Shown piece by piece: positions 1 to 7,216 of a DNA stretch of 14,200 bases (position 1 is its first letter; each line of letters starts with the position of its first letter). The position numbers and the translations under genes are program-made. Source of the DNA: Desulfosporosinus sp. UBA5188 (GTDB taxonomy: Bacteria > Bacillota > Desulfitobacteriia > Desulfitobacteriales > Desulfitobacteriaceae); the NCBI GenBank assembly GCA_002413075.1, contig DHWG01000165.1:1-14200 (forward strand). Reading direction: 5' to 3'. Below the pieces are notes generated by a model that had not been told where the DNA came from, ran no database searches, and saw only the letters and a list, made by a program, of their open reading frames with translations.

Positions 1-21
1 CCCCTGTCTGATCCCCTGTCT
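1..21. repeat. Short direct repeat at window edge
   Basis: The nonamer CCCCTGTCT occurs at 1-9 and again at 13-21, a 12-base period. It is cut by the window edge, so the full extent is unknown. It could be the end of a longer intergenic repeat or chance; two copies are too few to decide. Confidence 0.25.
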
Positions 22-85
22 TTTCTTGTCAGTTAACATAAAATTCTCCCTCTCACGTATGCATAGATGGAGGGGGATTTTACAT

Positions 86-577
86 ATGGCGCGAGAGAAA
101 AAGATTTACCCTTTGGCCGAAGGGTTAACGACGGCGGATACGTATGCAGTGTTGGGGGATGCCCTGAAATTCCAGAAGCATAAACATGCTTGGAAGGTTT
201 GGCGAGCCTTAAAAGAGTTCGGGTGCGTTGTTTATCCCGTGGCAGAGGATTTAAAGCGTGTCGACGGCAGTAAGATTTATCTGAATTTAGCTGAACTGAT
301 GGATAAGGTGACGGTCGTTGTACCATGTCTGCCCACGGAGAGATTGAAGTTCTTGGTTTCCGAAGCTGCAGCGGCTGGGGTCAGTAAAATTTGGTTTCAA
401 GAACTGACATGGACTGATGAATTACAACAAGAATGCGAGAACGCCGGAATTATGGTGGTGCGCGGCTGTGTGCTTAGACATAAGGCTTATCCAATCGTGG
501 GTGTGCACTATTTCAATCCCTGTTACTGGCACGGTCTTAGAGCGGCTAAAGTGCCAGGGAAGAGGTATGGAAAGTAG
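86..577 (+). CDS. CoA-binding domain protein (YccU-like Rossmann fold)
   Basis: This 163-residue soluble protein resembles the small CoA-binding (CoA_binding_2/YccU-type) Rossmann-fold family, whose cellular role is mostly unknown. Seen in the sequence: an N-terminal strand and turn (TYAVLGDAL), a strand before PVAEDL, the core strand KVTVVVPCLP, a helix over an Ala-rich stretch, then the strand KIWFQELTW and a C-terminal VVRGCV strand. This is the order of that fold. The usual Gly-x-Ser phosphate loop is not conserved, so CoA binding is uncertain. I start at the ATG at 86 because GGAGGGGG lies eight bases upstream. An in-frame TTG at 26 would add 20 residues that do not look like the family and has no ribosome binding site. 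The gene ends just before a strong terminator and stands alone on its strand in this window. Family assignment is fairly likely; function is open. Confidence 0.7.
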   Translation: MAREKKIYPLAEGLTTADTYAVLGDALKFQKHKHAWKVWRALKEFGCVVYPVAEDLKRVDGSKIYLNLAELMDKVTVVVPCLPTERLKFLVSEAAAAGVSKIWFQELTWTDELQQECENAGIMVVRGCVLRHKAYPIVGVHYFNPCYWHGLRAAKVPGKRYGK

Positions 578-584
578 AATTACG

Positions 585-629
585 AAAAAAGGATCAGATA
601 TCTTTCTTAAGATATCTGATCCTTTTTTT
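585..629. terminator. Bidirectional rho-independent terminator
   Basis: A perfect 14-bp stem (591-604 with 609-622, GGATCAGATATCTT and its complement) encloses a TCTT loop. It has six A before it and seven T after it, so it has a T tract in both directions. It sits between two convergent genes, 8 bases after the plus-strand stop and about 35 bases after the minus-strand stop, and should end both transcripts. Confidence 0.92.
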
Positions 630-664
630 GTGTATGTGATTAGCTAAGATAGGCCTTAGTTTTC

Positions 665-1117
665 TTAGAAAGGGTCATCATCATCGTCTTCTTTATCTTC
701 GCACCCAAGGCAATGATCGCAATCACCATTGCAATCATCGTCATCGTCTTCGTCAAATGATAGACAATTAGAAACCCCAACAAAGACATTAAATGATTCA
801 ATCTCTAGTTCCAAAGAATCGATTAATTCCGTCTGGATAAGAACTTGAAGGTATTTTACGGCTATTTCATCAATTTCGGGAACAATCACTAAGGTAGCCT
901 GGACTGTTTCGTTTATGTGCAAATCTAACGTGCCCAGCGACGGAAAATCATGCTCATCATCGTTAAGAATTAATGAATATCGTTCGCTATGAGGGGTTCT
1001 TACCTCTCGAATGAAGCGGGGCAAAAATTGAGGCGGCTTTTCTGCTTTTGCCTTTCCTTTATGCACTTTGAAATCTCGAATATTATCCTTATTCTTATCT
1101 TTTCCCTTATCCTTCAT
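665..1117 (-). CDS. Orphan protein, basic N-terminus and Asp/Cys-rich tail
   Basis: I do not recognise this 150-residue protein. Three parts are visible. The first 30 or so residues are very lysine-rich (MKDKGKDKNKDN, then KVHKGKAKAEK). Residues about 40-115 look like a folded beta-rich domain with alternating hydrophobic residues (YSLIL, LGTLDLHI, VQATLVIVPEI, SLELEIESFNVFVG). The tail is almost all Asp/Glu with five Cys, four of them in a C-x3-C-x2-C-x2-C cluster, ending DDDDDPF. There is no signal peptide or membrane segment. The tail suggests metal binding, but nothing proves it. I chose the ATG at 1117 because AGAAAGGA lies about ten bases upstream. The ATG at 1147 would add ten residues but has no ribosome binding site. 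It is monocistronic and ends at the shared terminator. Confidence 0.65.
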   Translation of the reverse strand: MKDKGKDKNKDNIRDFKVHKGKAKAEKPPQFLPRFIREVRTPHSERYSLILNDDEHDFPSLGTLDLHINETVQATLVIVPEIDEIAVKYLQVLIQTELIDSLELEIESFNVFVGVSNCLSFDEDDDDDCNGDCDHCLGCEDKEDDDDDPF

Positions 1118-1250
1118 TGCTTGAACATCCTTTCTAGTGTGGGTCATTTTGAATGATTGCTGGAGGGTATCTTAACACAGAGAAAGTGTAACATATTTGA
1201 ATCAACTACGAAAGCGTTAGACTGCAGAGCAAGTGCTCATATTTTCTCCA

Positions 1251-1281
1251 CCAATCCCTAATATAAAATTAGGGAATTTGG
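1251..1281. promoter_or_regulatory. Imperfect palindrome, possible operator for lytS
   Basis: TCCCTAAT (1255-1262) and ATTAGGGA (1268-1275) form a perfect 8-bp inverted repeat around ATAAA. Flanking CCAA and TTGG extend the symmetry after a 2-base slip. It covers the -35 region of the promoter assigned to lytS and lacks a T tract, so a protein-binding site is likelier than a terminator. The binding protein is unknown. Confidence 0.4.
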
Positions 1282-1296
1282 ATATCATGATATAAT
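1269..1296 (+). promoter_or_regulatory. Extended -10 promoter for lytS-lytT
   Basis: A consensus TATAAT at 1291-1296 is preceded by TG at 1288-1289, giving an extended -10 element. The -35 hexamer 16 bases upstream (TTAGGG) is poor, as is common with extended -10 promoters. Transcription would begin near 1303, leaving a leader of about 50 bases before the lytS start. This is the vegetative SigA type. Confidence 0.55.
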
Positions 1297-1355
1297 AAAC
1301 ACGGTTTCATGGTATTCATCTTGAGAAGAGGGACGAAGGATAAGGGGATATAATA

Positions 1356-3068
1356 ATGTTATGGGAACTTTTCAAAGACCTTTCTCTCAATATTAGTCTG
1401 ATTGTTACGTTGGCGTATTTAATGAGTCGGACGAAGTTATTTAGGCGTATGTTACGGGGTAAGGCGAACCTTCAAGAAAAACTTTTTTTAGTGTTACTTT
1501 TTGGGGGAATAGGAATCGCAGGAACTTATACAGGTATTGATTTTAAAGGAGCACTGGCAAACTCGCGAGTTATAGGGGTTGCAGTGGGTGGGCTTCTCGG
1601 TGGGCCCCTAGTTGGGATTGCTGCAGGTCTTTTGGCCGGGGGGCATCGCATGCTCTTGGGTGGATTTACCGCGCTCGCCTGTGGTATTGCAACGGTCGTC
1701 GAGGGAGCTATTGCGGGATACTTTGGGCGAAAATTTCCTGGAAACCTAACCGGGAAACGTTCATTGTTGATCGGAATGGGTATTGAAGTCGTCCAAATGC
1801 TTATTATTTTGTTGATTGCTAGGCCCTTTACTGCGGCTTGGGATTTGGTCAAAGACATCGGGCTACCCATGATCATAATGAATGGCATAGGAATTTCTAT
1901 TTTTGTGACGGTTGTTAAGGGGTCGTTGGAAGAAGAAGACCGAATTGGTGCGGTTCAAGCGCAAAAGGCATTATATATTGCTAATTTAACGTTACCCATC
2001 TTACGTCTAGGATTAAATAAAGTCACCGCAAGCAGGGTTGCTAAAATTATTTATGAACAGACTGATGTTGCTGCGGTAGCCTTAACGGATCGAGAGCATA
2101 TTCTAGCACATGTTGGGAAAGGTTCTGATCATCATGAAGCAGGACGTGCCATCCGGACGCAGGCCACCCATGAGGCGTTGGATTCAGGTGAATTGAAGCT
2201 TGCTGCAACACAGCTAGAAATTGGCTGCAATCAACCAAACTGTCCGCTATCTTCAGCGCTCGTTGTACCGCTCCATTTTCAACAATCAGTGGTGGGGACC
2301 CTTAAGATCTATCGGGAAAGAGCACTGGGCATAAGCCCGGTGGATTGGGAATTTGGCGCTGGTTTGGGCATGCTTTTTTCGACGCAATTGGAATTAGCTA
2401 ATTTGGAAGCACGTGCCCGTTTGGTGAACCGGGCTGAATTAAAAGCACTTCAGGCCCAAGTCAATCCCCATTTCTTATTTAATGCCTTAAATACAGTCGC
2501 CTCGTTTTGTCGTACAGATTCCGAAAAGGCGCGTCATCTTATTTTGCAACTGGGGGATTTCTTCCGTAAAAATCTTAAAAGCGGGGATAAGTTTGTGACG
2601 CTTCGCGAGGAACGCGAACATATCCGTGCCTATTTAGCCATTGAGCAGGCCCGATTTTCCGAACGCCTTTGCGTGCGTGAAGAGATTACAGATGACGCCT
2701 TAAATTGGAGATTACCTGGGCTTACGTTACAGCCTCTCGTCGAAAACGCCATAAAGCATGGAATTTATCCCATGAGCACACCTGGAGAGATTTTGATTTC
2801 AGCTGGGGTTGAGGAGGAAATCCTGGTGGTACGAATTTCCGATAACGGGGTGGGGATTTCTGCTGAGAAACTGAACAGTATCCACGACGGCGTTGAATTT
2901 TCCACTTCGGGGCTGGGCATTGGTCTTCAGAATGTTGCGCAACGTCTGCAGATTCTATATGGGGAGAGAGCCGATTTTGTTATTGAAAGCACGGAAGGGA
3001 CAGGAACCGTAATTACGTTGAGAATTCCTCCGGCTGCGGTAGCAGAGCGTTTTGAAATGATAGAATAA
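1356..3068 (+). CDS. lytS: LytS-family sensor histidine kinase
   Basis: This 570-residue membrane kinase is predicted to sense an extracellular or membrane signal and phosphorylate the response regulator encoded 13 bases downstream. The domain order fits LytS/BtsS: a 5TMR-LYT membrane region (about residues 1-190, with the Gly-rich GGPLVGIAAGLLAGG stretch), a GAF-like domain (about 210-345), a His-kinase region with NPHFLFNALN containing His372, and a HATPase domain with N-box PLVENAIKHG (Asn464), G1 box DNGVGI (Asp496) and GLGIGLQN. The GAF part carries a CxxxxC pair (Cys291, Cys296). The ATG at 1356 follows AAGGGG by nine bases. Length matches E. coli BtsS and B. subtilis LytS. Because cstA follows, the signal is probably pyruvate, as shown for BtsS and proposed for Bacillus LytS; this is inference from context. 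Family confidence is very high. Confidence 0.95.
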   Translation: MLWELFKDLSLNISLIVTLAYLMSRTKLFRRMLRGKANLQEKLFLVLLFGGIGIAGTYTGIDFKGALANSRVIGVAVGGLLGGPLVGIAAGLLAGGHRMLLGGFTALACGIATVVEGAIAGYFGRKFPGNLTGKRSLLIGMGIEVVQMLIILLIARPFTAAWDLVKDIGLPMIIMNGIGISIFVTVVKGSLEEEDRIGAVQAQKALYIANLTLPILRLGLNKVTASRVAKIIYEQTDVAAVALTDREHILAHVGKGSDHHEAGRAIRTQATHEALDSGELKLAATQLEIGCNQPNCPLSSALVVPLHFQQSVVGTLKIYRERALGISPVDWEFGAGLGMLFSTQLELANLEARARLVNRAELKALQAQVNPHFLFNALNTVASFCRTDSEKARHLILQLGDFFRKNLKSGDKFVTLREEREHIRAYLAIEQARFSERLCVREEITDDALNWRLPGLTLQPLVENAIKHGIYPMSTPGEILISAGVEEEILVVRISDNGVGISAEKLNSIHDGVEFSTSGLGIGLQNVAQRLQILYGERADFVIESTEGTGTVITLRIPPAAVAERFEMIE

Positions 3069-3081
3069 AGGGGAAGGTTAC

Positions 3082-3873
3082 ATGAGGGTCATGGTTGTCG
3101 ATGATGAACGTCCTGCACGAGACGAACTTTGTTATTTATTGCGTGAAATCACTGGTGTGGAAATCGTTGCCCAAGCTGCGACGGGAGAGGAAACGATTAG
3201 GAAATTCCAGGAGCTTCGTCCAGATGTTCTATTTTTAGATATCCAAATGCCTGATGCTTCGGGTGTGGATGTCGCTAGGGAATTAATTCGCCTCGGTTTC
3301 TCTCCGACCATCGTCTTTGCCACGGCCTATGACCAATATGCGGTGGATGCGTTTGATGTCAACGCAGTCGACTATCTCTTAAAACCGTTTCATGAGGATC
3401 GGTTAGCCGAAACCATGCAGCGTTTAAAGAAACGTCTAGAGGGAAATAACCTGGGAGAGCCGCGTACCCTTACAGATCAGATTCAAAACCGCGAATACCT
3501 CGCCAAATTAGATCTGATTTATACATCATTACAGGCGGTGGAGGGAAAAGAAGGCAAGCTTAAAATCGAGGAAAACGGGCAAATATGGCTGATTCCTTTT
3601 GGAGATATTCTTTATGCCACCATTGAGGAACGTTCAGTCCGTATCGTTACACGTGAACGGAGCTATCTAACGAATTATTCGTTGACGGAATTAGAAAGTT
3701 TATCGAACCCGTCGTTTTTGAGAGTTCACAAAAGTTATTTAGCCCATTTGGACCAAATTCATTCCATCATTCCCTGGTTTAACAATACCTATAACTTGGT
3801 CATGAGCGATAAGAGTGAGATACCGGTCAGCCGAACGTATGTTAAAGTGTTTCGGGAACGAATGGGCCTATAA
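3082..3873 (+). CDS. lytT: LytTR-family response regulator
   Basis: This 263-residue cytoplasmic regulator (called lytR or lytT in different species) pairs with the kinase upstream. The receiver domain (about 1-118) shows the acidic pocket Asp7/Asp8, the phospho-acceptor Asp53 in LFLDIQMP, Thr81 and the conserved Lys101 in LLKPF. A linker of about 40 residues leads to a LytTR DNA-binding domain (about 160-262) with RSYLTNYSLTELE and the motif FLRVHKSYLAHLDQI. LytTR domains bind pairs of short direct repeats. The start follows AAAGGGGAAGG by five bases. It is co-transcribed with lytS and followed by a terminator, so cstA is probably expressed as its own unit. The likely target is cstA, from position and from homologous systems; other targets cannot be judged here. 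Confidence 0.95.
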   Translation: MRVMVVDDERPARDELCYLLREITGVEIVAQAATGEETIRKFQELRPDVLFLDIQMPDASGVDVARELIRLGFSPTIVFATAYDQYAVDAFDVNAVDYLLKPFHEDRLAETMQRLKKRLEGNNLGEPRTLTDQIQNREYLAKLDLIYTSLQAVEGKEGKLKIEENGQIWLIPFGDILYATIEERSVRIVTRERSYLTNYSLTELESLSNPSFLRVHKSYLAHLDQIHSIIPWFNNTYNLVMSDKSEIPVSRTYVKVFRERMGL

Positions 3874-3874
3874 T

Positions 3875-3891
3875 CTGAACTGACGAACGGA
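3875..3891 (-). promoter_or_regulatory. Two LytTR-like half-sites after lytT
   Basis: On the minus strand, TCAGTTCAG (3883-3875) and TCCGTTCGT (3891-3883) each fit the degenerate LytTR half-site [TA][AC][CA]GTTN[AG][TG]. They are offset by only 8 bases instead of the usual near-two-turn spacing, and they lie before the terminator instead of next to the cstA start. The match may be chance. Confidence 0.2.
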
Positions 3892-3916
3892 CATAACAAA
3901 ATAAGACGGTAAAGTT

Positions 3917-3960
3917 ACGCAGGATTTTTGGTCTATTAGACCTTGAATCCTGCGTTTTTT
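3917..3960 (+). terminator. Rho-independent terminator of lytS-lytT
   Basis: A 10-bp stem ACGCAGGATT (3917-3926) pairs with AATCCTGCGT (3946-3955), followed by a run of T ending at 3960. Inside it lies a second hairpin, GGTCT (3930-3934) with AGACC (3938-3942). It is placed 43 bases after the regulator stop and separates it from cstA. Confidence 0.88.
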
Positions 3961-4062
3961 GTTGGGTTAAGCGCTTCTCTTTCGTTCGGCAGTATACTTG
4001 TAAATAGCGAGTTACCACGTGAACTAGGACATGTAATTAATTGAATTGAAAGGGGAAAAATA

Positions 4063-5856
4063 ATGAATGCATTGACATTGATTATTGCTTCAGCACTAAT
4101 ACTAATGTTAGGTTATCGTTTCTATGGAGCCTTCATCGCGGCCAAAGTACTGGCACTCGACTCGAGTGTTGTTACCCCGGCGATACGCCTTGAGGATGGG
4201 CATGATTATGTTCCGACGAACAGGTTAGTTGTCTTTGGACATCACTTCGCAGCGATTGCCGGTGCGGGTCCTTTGGTAGGCCCCGTCTTGGCTGCTCAGT
4301 TTGGTTATTTGCCGGGTGCACTTTGGATTCTGATCGGAGCCGTCTTGGGAGGCGCGGTCCATGACGCGGTTATTCTCTTTGCCTCGGTTCGTCATGATGG
4401 TAAAAGCCTTTCTGAAATCGCTAAGGAAGAAATTGGTCCGGTCACAGGATTCATTACAGGGATTGCCATTCTTTTCATCATTACAATCACTATGGCGGGA
4501 CTTGCAATGGTTATCGTCAACGCCCTCTATAAAAACTCCTGGGGTGTCTTTACAATTTCCATGACGATTCCAATCGCCATTTTTGTGGGTATCTATTTGC
4601 GCAAACTCCGCCCTGGTAAATTAGGAGAAGCCTCTGTCATCGGGGTTGCTTTGATCTTTTTAGCCGTAGCGCTGGGACCGATTATCAAGGCTTCTCCTTT
4701 TGCCTACTTGTTCTTCTATGATGTTAAAACGCTCGAAATTATTCTTCCCGTGTATGGTTTTGTTGCGGCGGCTCTTCCCGTCTGGTTACTCTTAGCTCCA
4801 CGGGATTACCTCAGCTCGTATATGAAAATCGGAACGATTGCTGCGTTAGCACTGGGAATTGTTATTGTTCATCCACAACTTCAAATGCCGGCTATTACTC
4901 AATTTATTCATGGTGGTGGACCCATCATCAATGGTAAAGTATGGCCTTTCCTGTTCATTACCATTGCCTGTGGCGCGGTTTCCGGATTCCATGCCCTGAT
5001 TGCTTCTGGAACGACGTCTAAAATGCTCAAAGACGAAGCGGATATTAAGCTTATTGGGTATGGTGGAATGATCATGGAAGCCTTCGTGGCCATGATGGCC
5101 CTTATTGCTGCCACGGTATTGTCTCCGGGAGACTATTTTGCCATCAACACCCCACCGGCAGTGTTCGCACACTTGGGGATGCAAATCAAGGACCTGCCAA
5201 TCCTCTCGCAAATGGTCGGAGAGAATATTGCAGGGCGTCCTGGCGGTGCAGTAAGCTTAGCCGTTGGCATGGCCCATGTTTTCTCAAGTATTCCAGGAAT
5301 GAAAGGGCTCATGGCCTACTGGTATCAATATGTGATCATGTTTGAGGCCCTCTTCATATTAACAACGATTGATGCAGGAACTCGCGTGGCTCGTTATATT
5401 GCCCAAGATTTTCTTGGTTTAATATATAAGCCGTTCAGAAACTCCAAGTCGATTATATTATCGATTGTGTTAAGTGCGATAGTGTCCTTTGCCTGGGGAT
5501 ATTTACTCTATGGGGGAGATATAGCAACGATTTGGCCGATCTTCGGAGTGTCTAATCAACTATTAGCCACGTTAGCCTTAGCGATCGGATCCAATATGAT
5601 TCTTACTCGTACCAAGAAAATAAGTTATACCATGACGACCTTTCTCCCCATGCTATTTATGGGGGTTACGTCTACAGCCGCAGGGTATCTTACGATCGTG
5701 AATAATTATATTCCAAAACATCAAACCCTTCCTGCAGTGTTAGCTGGCTTGATGATTATCCTGGCAACCATCATTGTTGCTGATTCAATTCGGAAGCTCT
5801 TGCAGACCTATGCTTCCATTTCAAACAGCCCGGTAGAAAAATTAGTCGCAAAGTAG
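4063..5856 (+). CDS. cstA: CstA-family carbon starvation / pyruvate transporter
   Basis: This 597-residue polytopic membrane protein belongs to the CstA family; members in E. coli (CstA, BtsT) import pyruvate, and others have been linked to peptide use. The N-terminal signature GHHFAAIAGAGPLVGP (residues about 53-68) followed by GAVLGGAVHD is clear, as are many long hydrophobic helices and the family motif DAGTRVARY near residue 440. The length matches the short Gram-positive form; E. coli CstA is about 100 residues longer. The ATG at 4063 follows AAAGGGG by seven bases. It lies directly after a LytS/LytTR pair, which strongly suggests regulated pyruvate uptake. I see no convincing promoter; TATACT at 3993-3998 is the best -10 but lacks a good -35. 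The gene has its own terminator. Substrate is inferred from homologues. Confidence 0.95.
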   Translation: MNALTLIIASALILMLGYRFYGAFIAAKVLALDSSVVTPAIRLEDGHDYVPTNRLVVFGHHFAAIAGAGPLVGPVLAAQFGYLPGALWILIGAVLGGAVHDAVILFASVRHDGKSLSEIAKEEIGPVTGFITGIAILFIITITMAGLAMVIVNALYKNSWGVFTISMTIPIAIFVGIYLRKLRPGKLGEASVIGVALIFLAVALGPIIKASPFAYLFFYDVKTLEIILPVYGFVAAALPVWLLLAPRDYLSSYMKIGTIAALALGIVIVHPQLQMPAITQFIHGGGPIINGKVWPFLFITIACGAVSGFHALIASGTTSKMLKDEADIKLIGYGGMIMEAFVAMMALIAATVLSPGDYFAINTPPAVFAHLGMQIKDLPILSQMVGENIAGRPGGAVSLAVGMAHVFSSIPGMKGLMAYWYQYVIMFEALFILTTIDAGTRVARYIAQDFLGLIYKPFRNSKSIILSIVLSAIVSFAWGYLLYGGDIATIWPIFGVSNQLLATLALAIGSNMILTRTKKISYTMTTFLPMLFMGVTSTAAGYLTIVNNYIPKHQTLPAVLAGLMIILATIIVADSIRKLLQTYASISNSPVEKLVAK

Positions 5857-5887
5857 AACTCAAGAAACTCACTATTCCTTTAATATT

Positions 5888-5931
5888 AAAGACTTTGGGT
5901 GACCGTGTAGCGGCTACCCAAAGTCTTTTTT
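5888..5931 (+). terminator. Rho-independent terminator of cstA
   Basis: The stem AAGACTTTGGGT (5889-5900) pairs with ACCCAAAGTCTT (5916-5927), with an inner CCG/CGG pairing, followed by a run of T to 5931. It lies 32 bases after the cstA stop and insulates the dacF promoter from cstA transcription. Confidence 0.9.
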
Positions 5932-6000
5932 GACTTCTCATCCAACAATCTTAGAACCTGCAATGGTATTTGAAAAATATCCAATTATTTTTCGTTCTTC

Positions 6001-6029
6001 CAATATAATTTTCCTTTTCGGGAATAATA
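6001..6029 (+). promoter_or_regulatory. Candidate SigF-type promoter of dacF
   Basis: GGGAATAATA (6020-6029) fits the SigF -10 pattern GGNNANAHTR at every position. A -35-like CAATA (6001-6005) lies 14 bases upstream and differs from GNATA only in its first base. dacF is a known forespore gene read by SigF and SigG in B. subtilis. A TATAAT at 6004-6009 has no usable -35. The call rests on short, degenerate motifs. Confidence 0.45.
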
Positions 6030-6057
6030 AAAACATACTAAATAAGGGGGGGTCAAA

Positions 6058-7206
6058 ATGCGAAAAATTTCAGGTTTTATTTTAGCCATGGTGCTTGTCC
6101 TTGGAAACATAGGTTTTGCTAATGTCCAACCGGTACAGGCAGTTGAGATCGAGACAGAAGCCACAAGTGCTATTTTAATGGACGCAGCAACTGGTCAAAT
6201 TCTCTATGAAAAAGAATCCCATAAACAACTAGCACCAGCAAGTGTTACGAAACTTATGACGTTACTCGTGGCAGCGGATGCTATTGCTTCTGGAAAAGTG
6301 AAGTTGACGGACACAGTGACAGGCAGTGCAAATGCCAGTAGCCTTGGGGGATCACAAATCTACCTTAAACCAGGGGAAACGTTCACCTTGGAACAGATGT
6401 TGTATGCGATTGCCGTTGGGTCAGCTAATGATGGATGTGTCGCAGTGGCAGAACATATTGACGGAACCCATGAAGCCTTTGTGGAAGAGATGAATCTTAA
6501 GGCTCAAGCATTAGGCTTAAAAGATACGCATTTTGTCAATGCTTACGGATTACCGGCTAAAGGACATTATACGAGCGCTTTTGATCTAGCGATCATTTCT
6601 AGAGAAGCCCTCAATTACCCTTTAGTAAGGAAGTTGACCAGTACGAAAGAATATGATTTGAGAGACGGGAAATTTAAACTTTGGAATACTAATAAGTTAC
6701 TTTGGTGGTACCAGGGGGCTGATGGCTTCAAAACAGGGTGGACGAATGAAGCAAAATATTGCCTAGCGTCGACTGTCGAGAGAAATGGCTTCAGACTGAT
6801 TAGTGTCGTCATGGGAGTGCCCCAAGTGAGAGGCCATTTTGCAGAGTCTATGAAAATATATAACTATGGTTTTGCAAAATATGAGTTCAAACAATTTGCC
6901 CCAGTCGCTCAAAAGCTTGGGGTTGTAAAGGTAACCAAAGGAATGGATGCTGAAGTCAATGCGCTCACTGAAAAACCGTTAGGAGCGACAGTGGAAAAAG
7001 GAAAAGATAAAAATTTATGGGTCGAAACTAAGCTCAACCCAATGATTAGTGCTCCTATTCAAAAAGGACAAAAATTAGGTGAAGTTCTCCTATATCGTGA
7101 TGATCAGTTGCAAGCAAGTGTGAATCTGATTGCTGACCACGCTATTGCCAAGGCGGGTCTGGTTGAGCAAATGACACGCACTGTGAAAGGGACTTTTGGC
7201 TTTTAG
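6058..7206 (+). CDS. dacF: D-alanyl-D-alanine carboxypeptidase DacF
   Basis: This 382-residue penicillin-binding protein removes the terminal D-Ala from peptidoglycan side chains and so limits cross-linking, in sporulation mainly in the cortex. An N-terminal signal peptide (MRKISGFILAMVLVLG, likely cut near residue 28, VQA) sends it across the membrane. The active-site motifs are all present: SVTK (Ser62, Lys65), SAN (Ser122-Asn124) and KTG (225-227). After about residue 275 comes the C-terminal beta domain typical of DacA/DacF-type enzymes. The ATG at 6058 follows a run of seven G by five bases. Identification as DacF and not another DacA-like enzyme rests on the adjacent spoIIA and spoVA genes. 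Unlike B. subtilis, dacF here points toward the 3' end of sigF, with 10 bases between the two stop codons and no terminator visible. Confidence 0.93.
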   Translation: MRKISGFILAMVLVLGNIGFANVQPVQAVEIETEATSAILMDAATGQILYEKESHKQLAPASVTKLMTLLVAADAIASGKVKLTDTVTGSANASSLGGSQIYLKPGETFTLEQMLYAIAVGSANDGCVAVAEHIDGTHEAFVEEMNLKAQALGLKDTHFVNAYGLPAKGHYTSAFDLAIISREALNYPLVRKLTSTKEYDLRDGKFKLWNTNKLLWWYQGADGFKTGWTNEAKYCLASTVERNGFRLISVVMGVPQVRGHFAESMKIYNYGFAKYEFKQFAPVAQKLGVVKVTKGMDAEVNALTEKPLGATVEKGKDKNLWVETKLNPMISAPIQKGQKLGEVLLYRDDQLQASVNLIADHAIAKAGLVEQMTRTVKGTFGF

Positions 7207-7216
7207 CATAAGGGTT

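Noticed and set aside
26..85. TTG start at 26 extending the CoA-binding protein by 20 residues
   Set aside because: There is no ribosome binding site before it, and GGAGGGGG sits correctly before the ATG at 86.
1118..1147. ATG at 1147 as start of the orphan minus-strand gene
   Set aside because: No ribosome binding site lies upstream of it, while AGAAAGGA precedes the ATG at 1117.
1227..1240. Small hairpin GAGC-AAGT-GCTC upstream of lytS
   Set aside because: Only 4 bp of stem, no T tract and no recognised regulatory motif.
3964..3977. CcpA (cre) site before cstA around AAGCGCTT
   Set aside because: Only the inner bases match; both outer TG/CA positions of the cre consensus fail.
6034..6040. 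CATACTA upstream of dacF as a SigG -10
   Set aside because: The heptamer matches perfectly, but no GNATR -35 lies 17-18 bases upstream; the GGGAATAATA element fits better.
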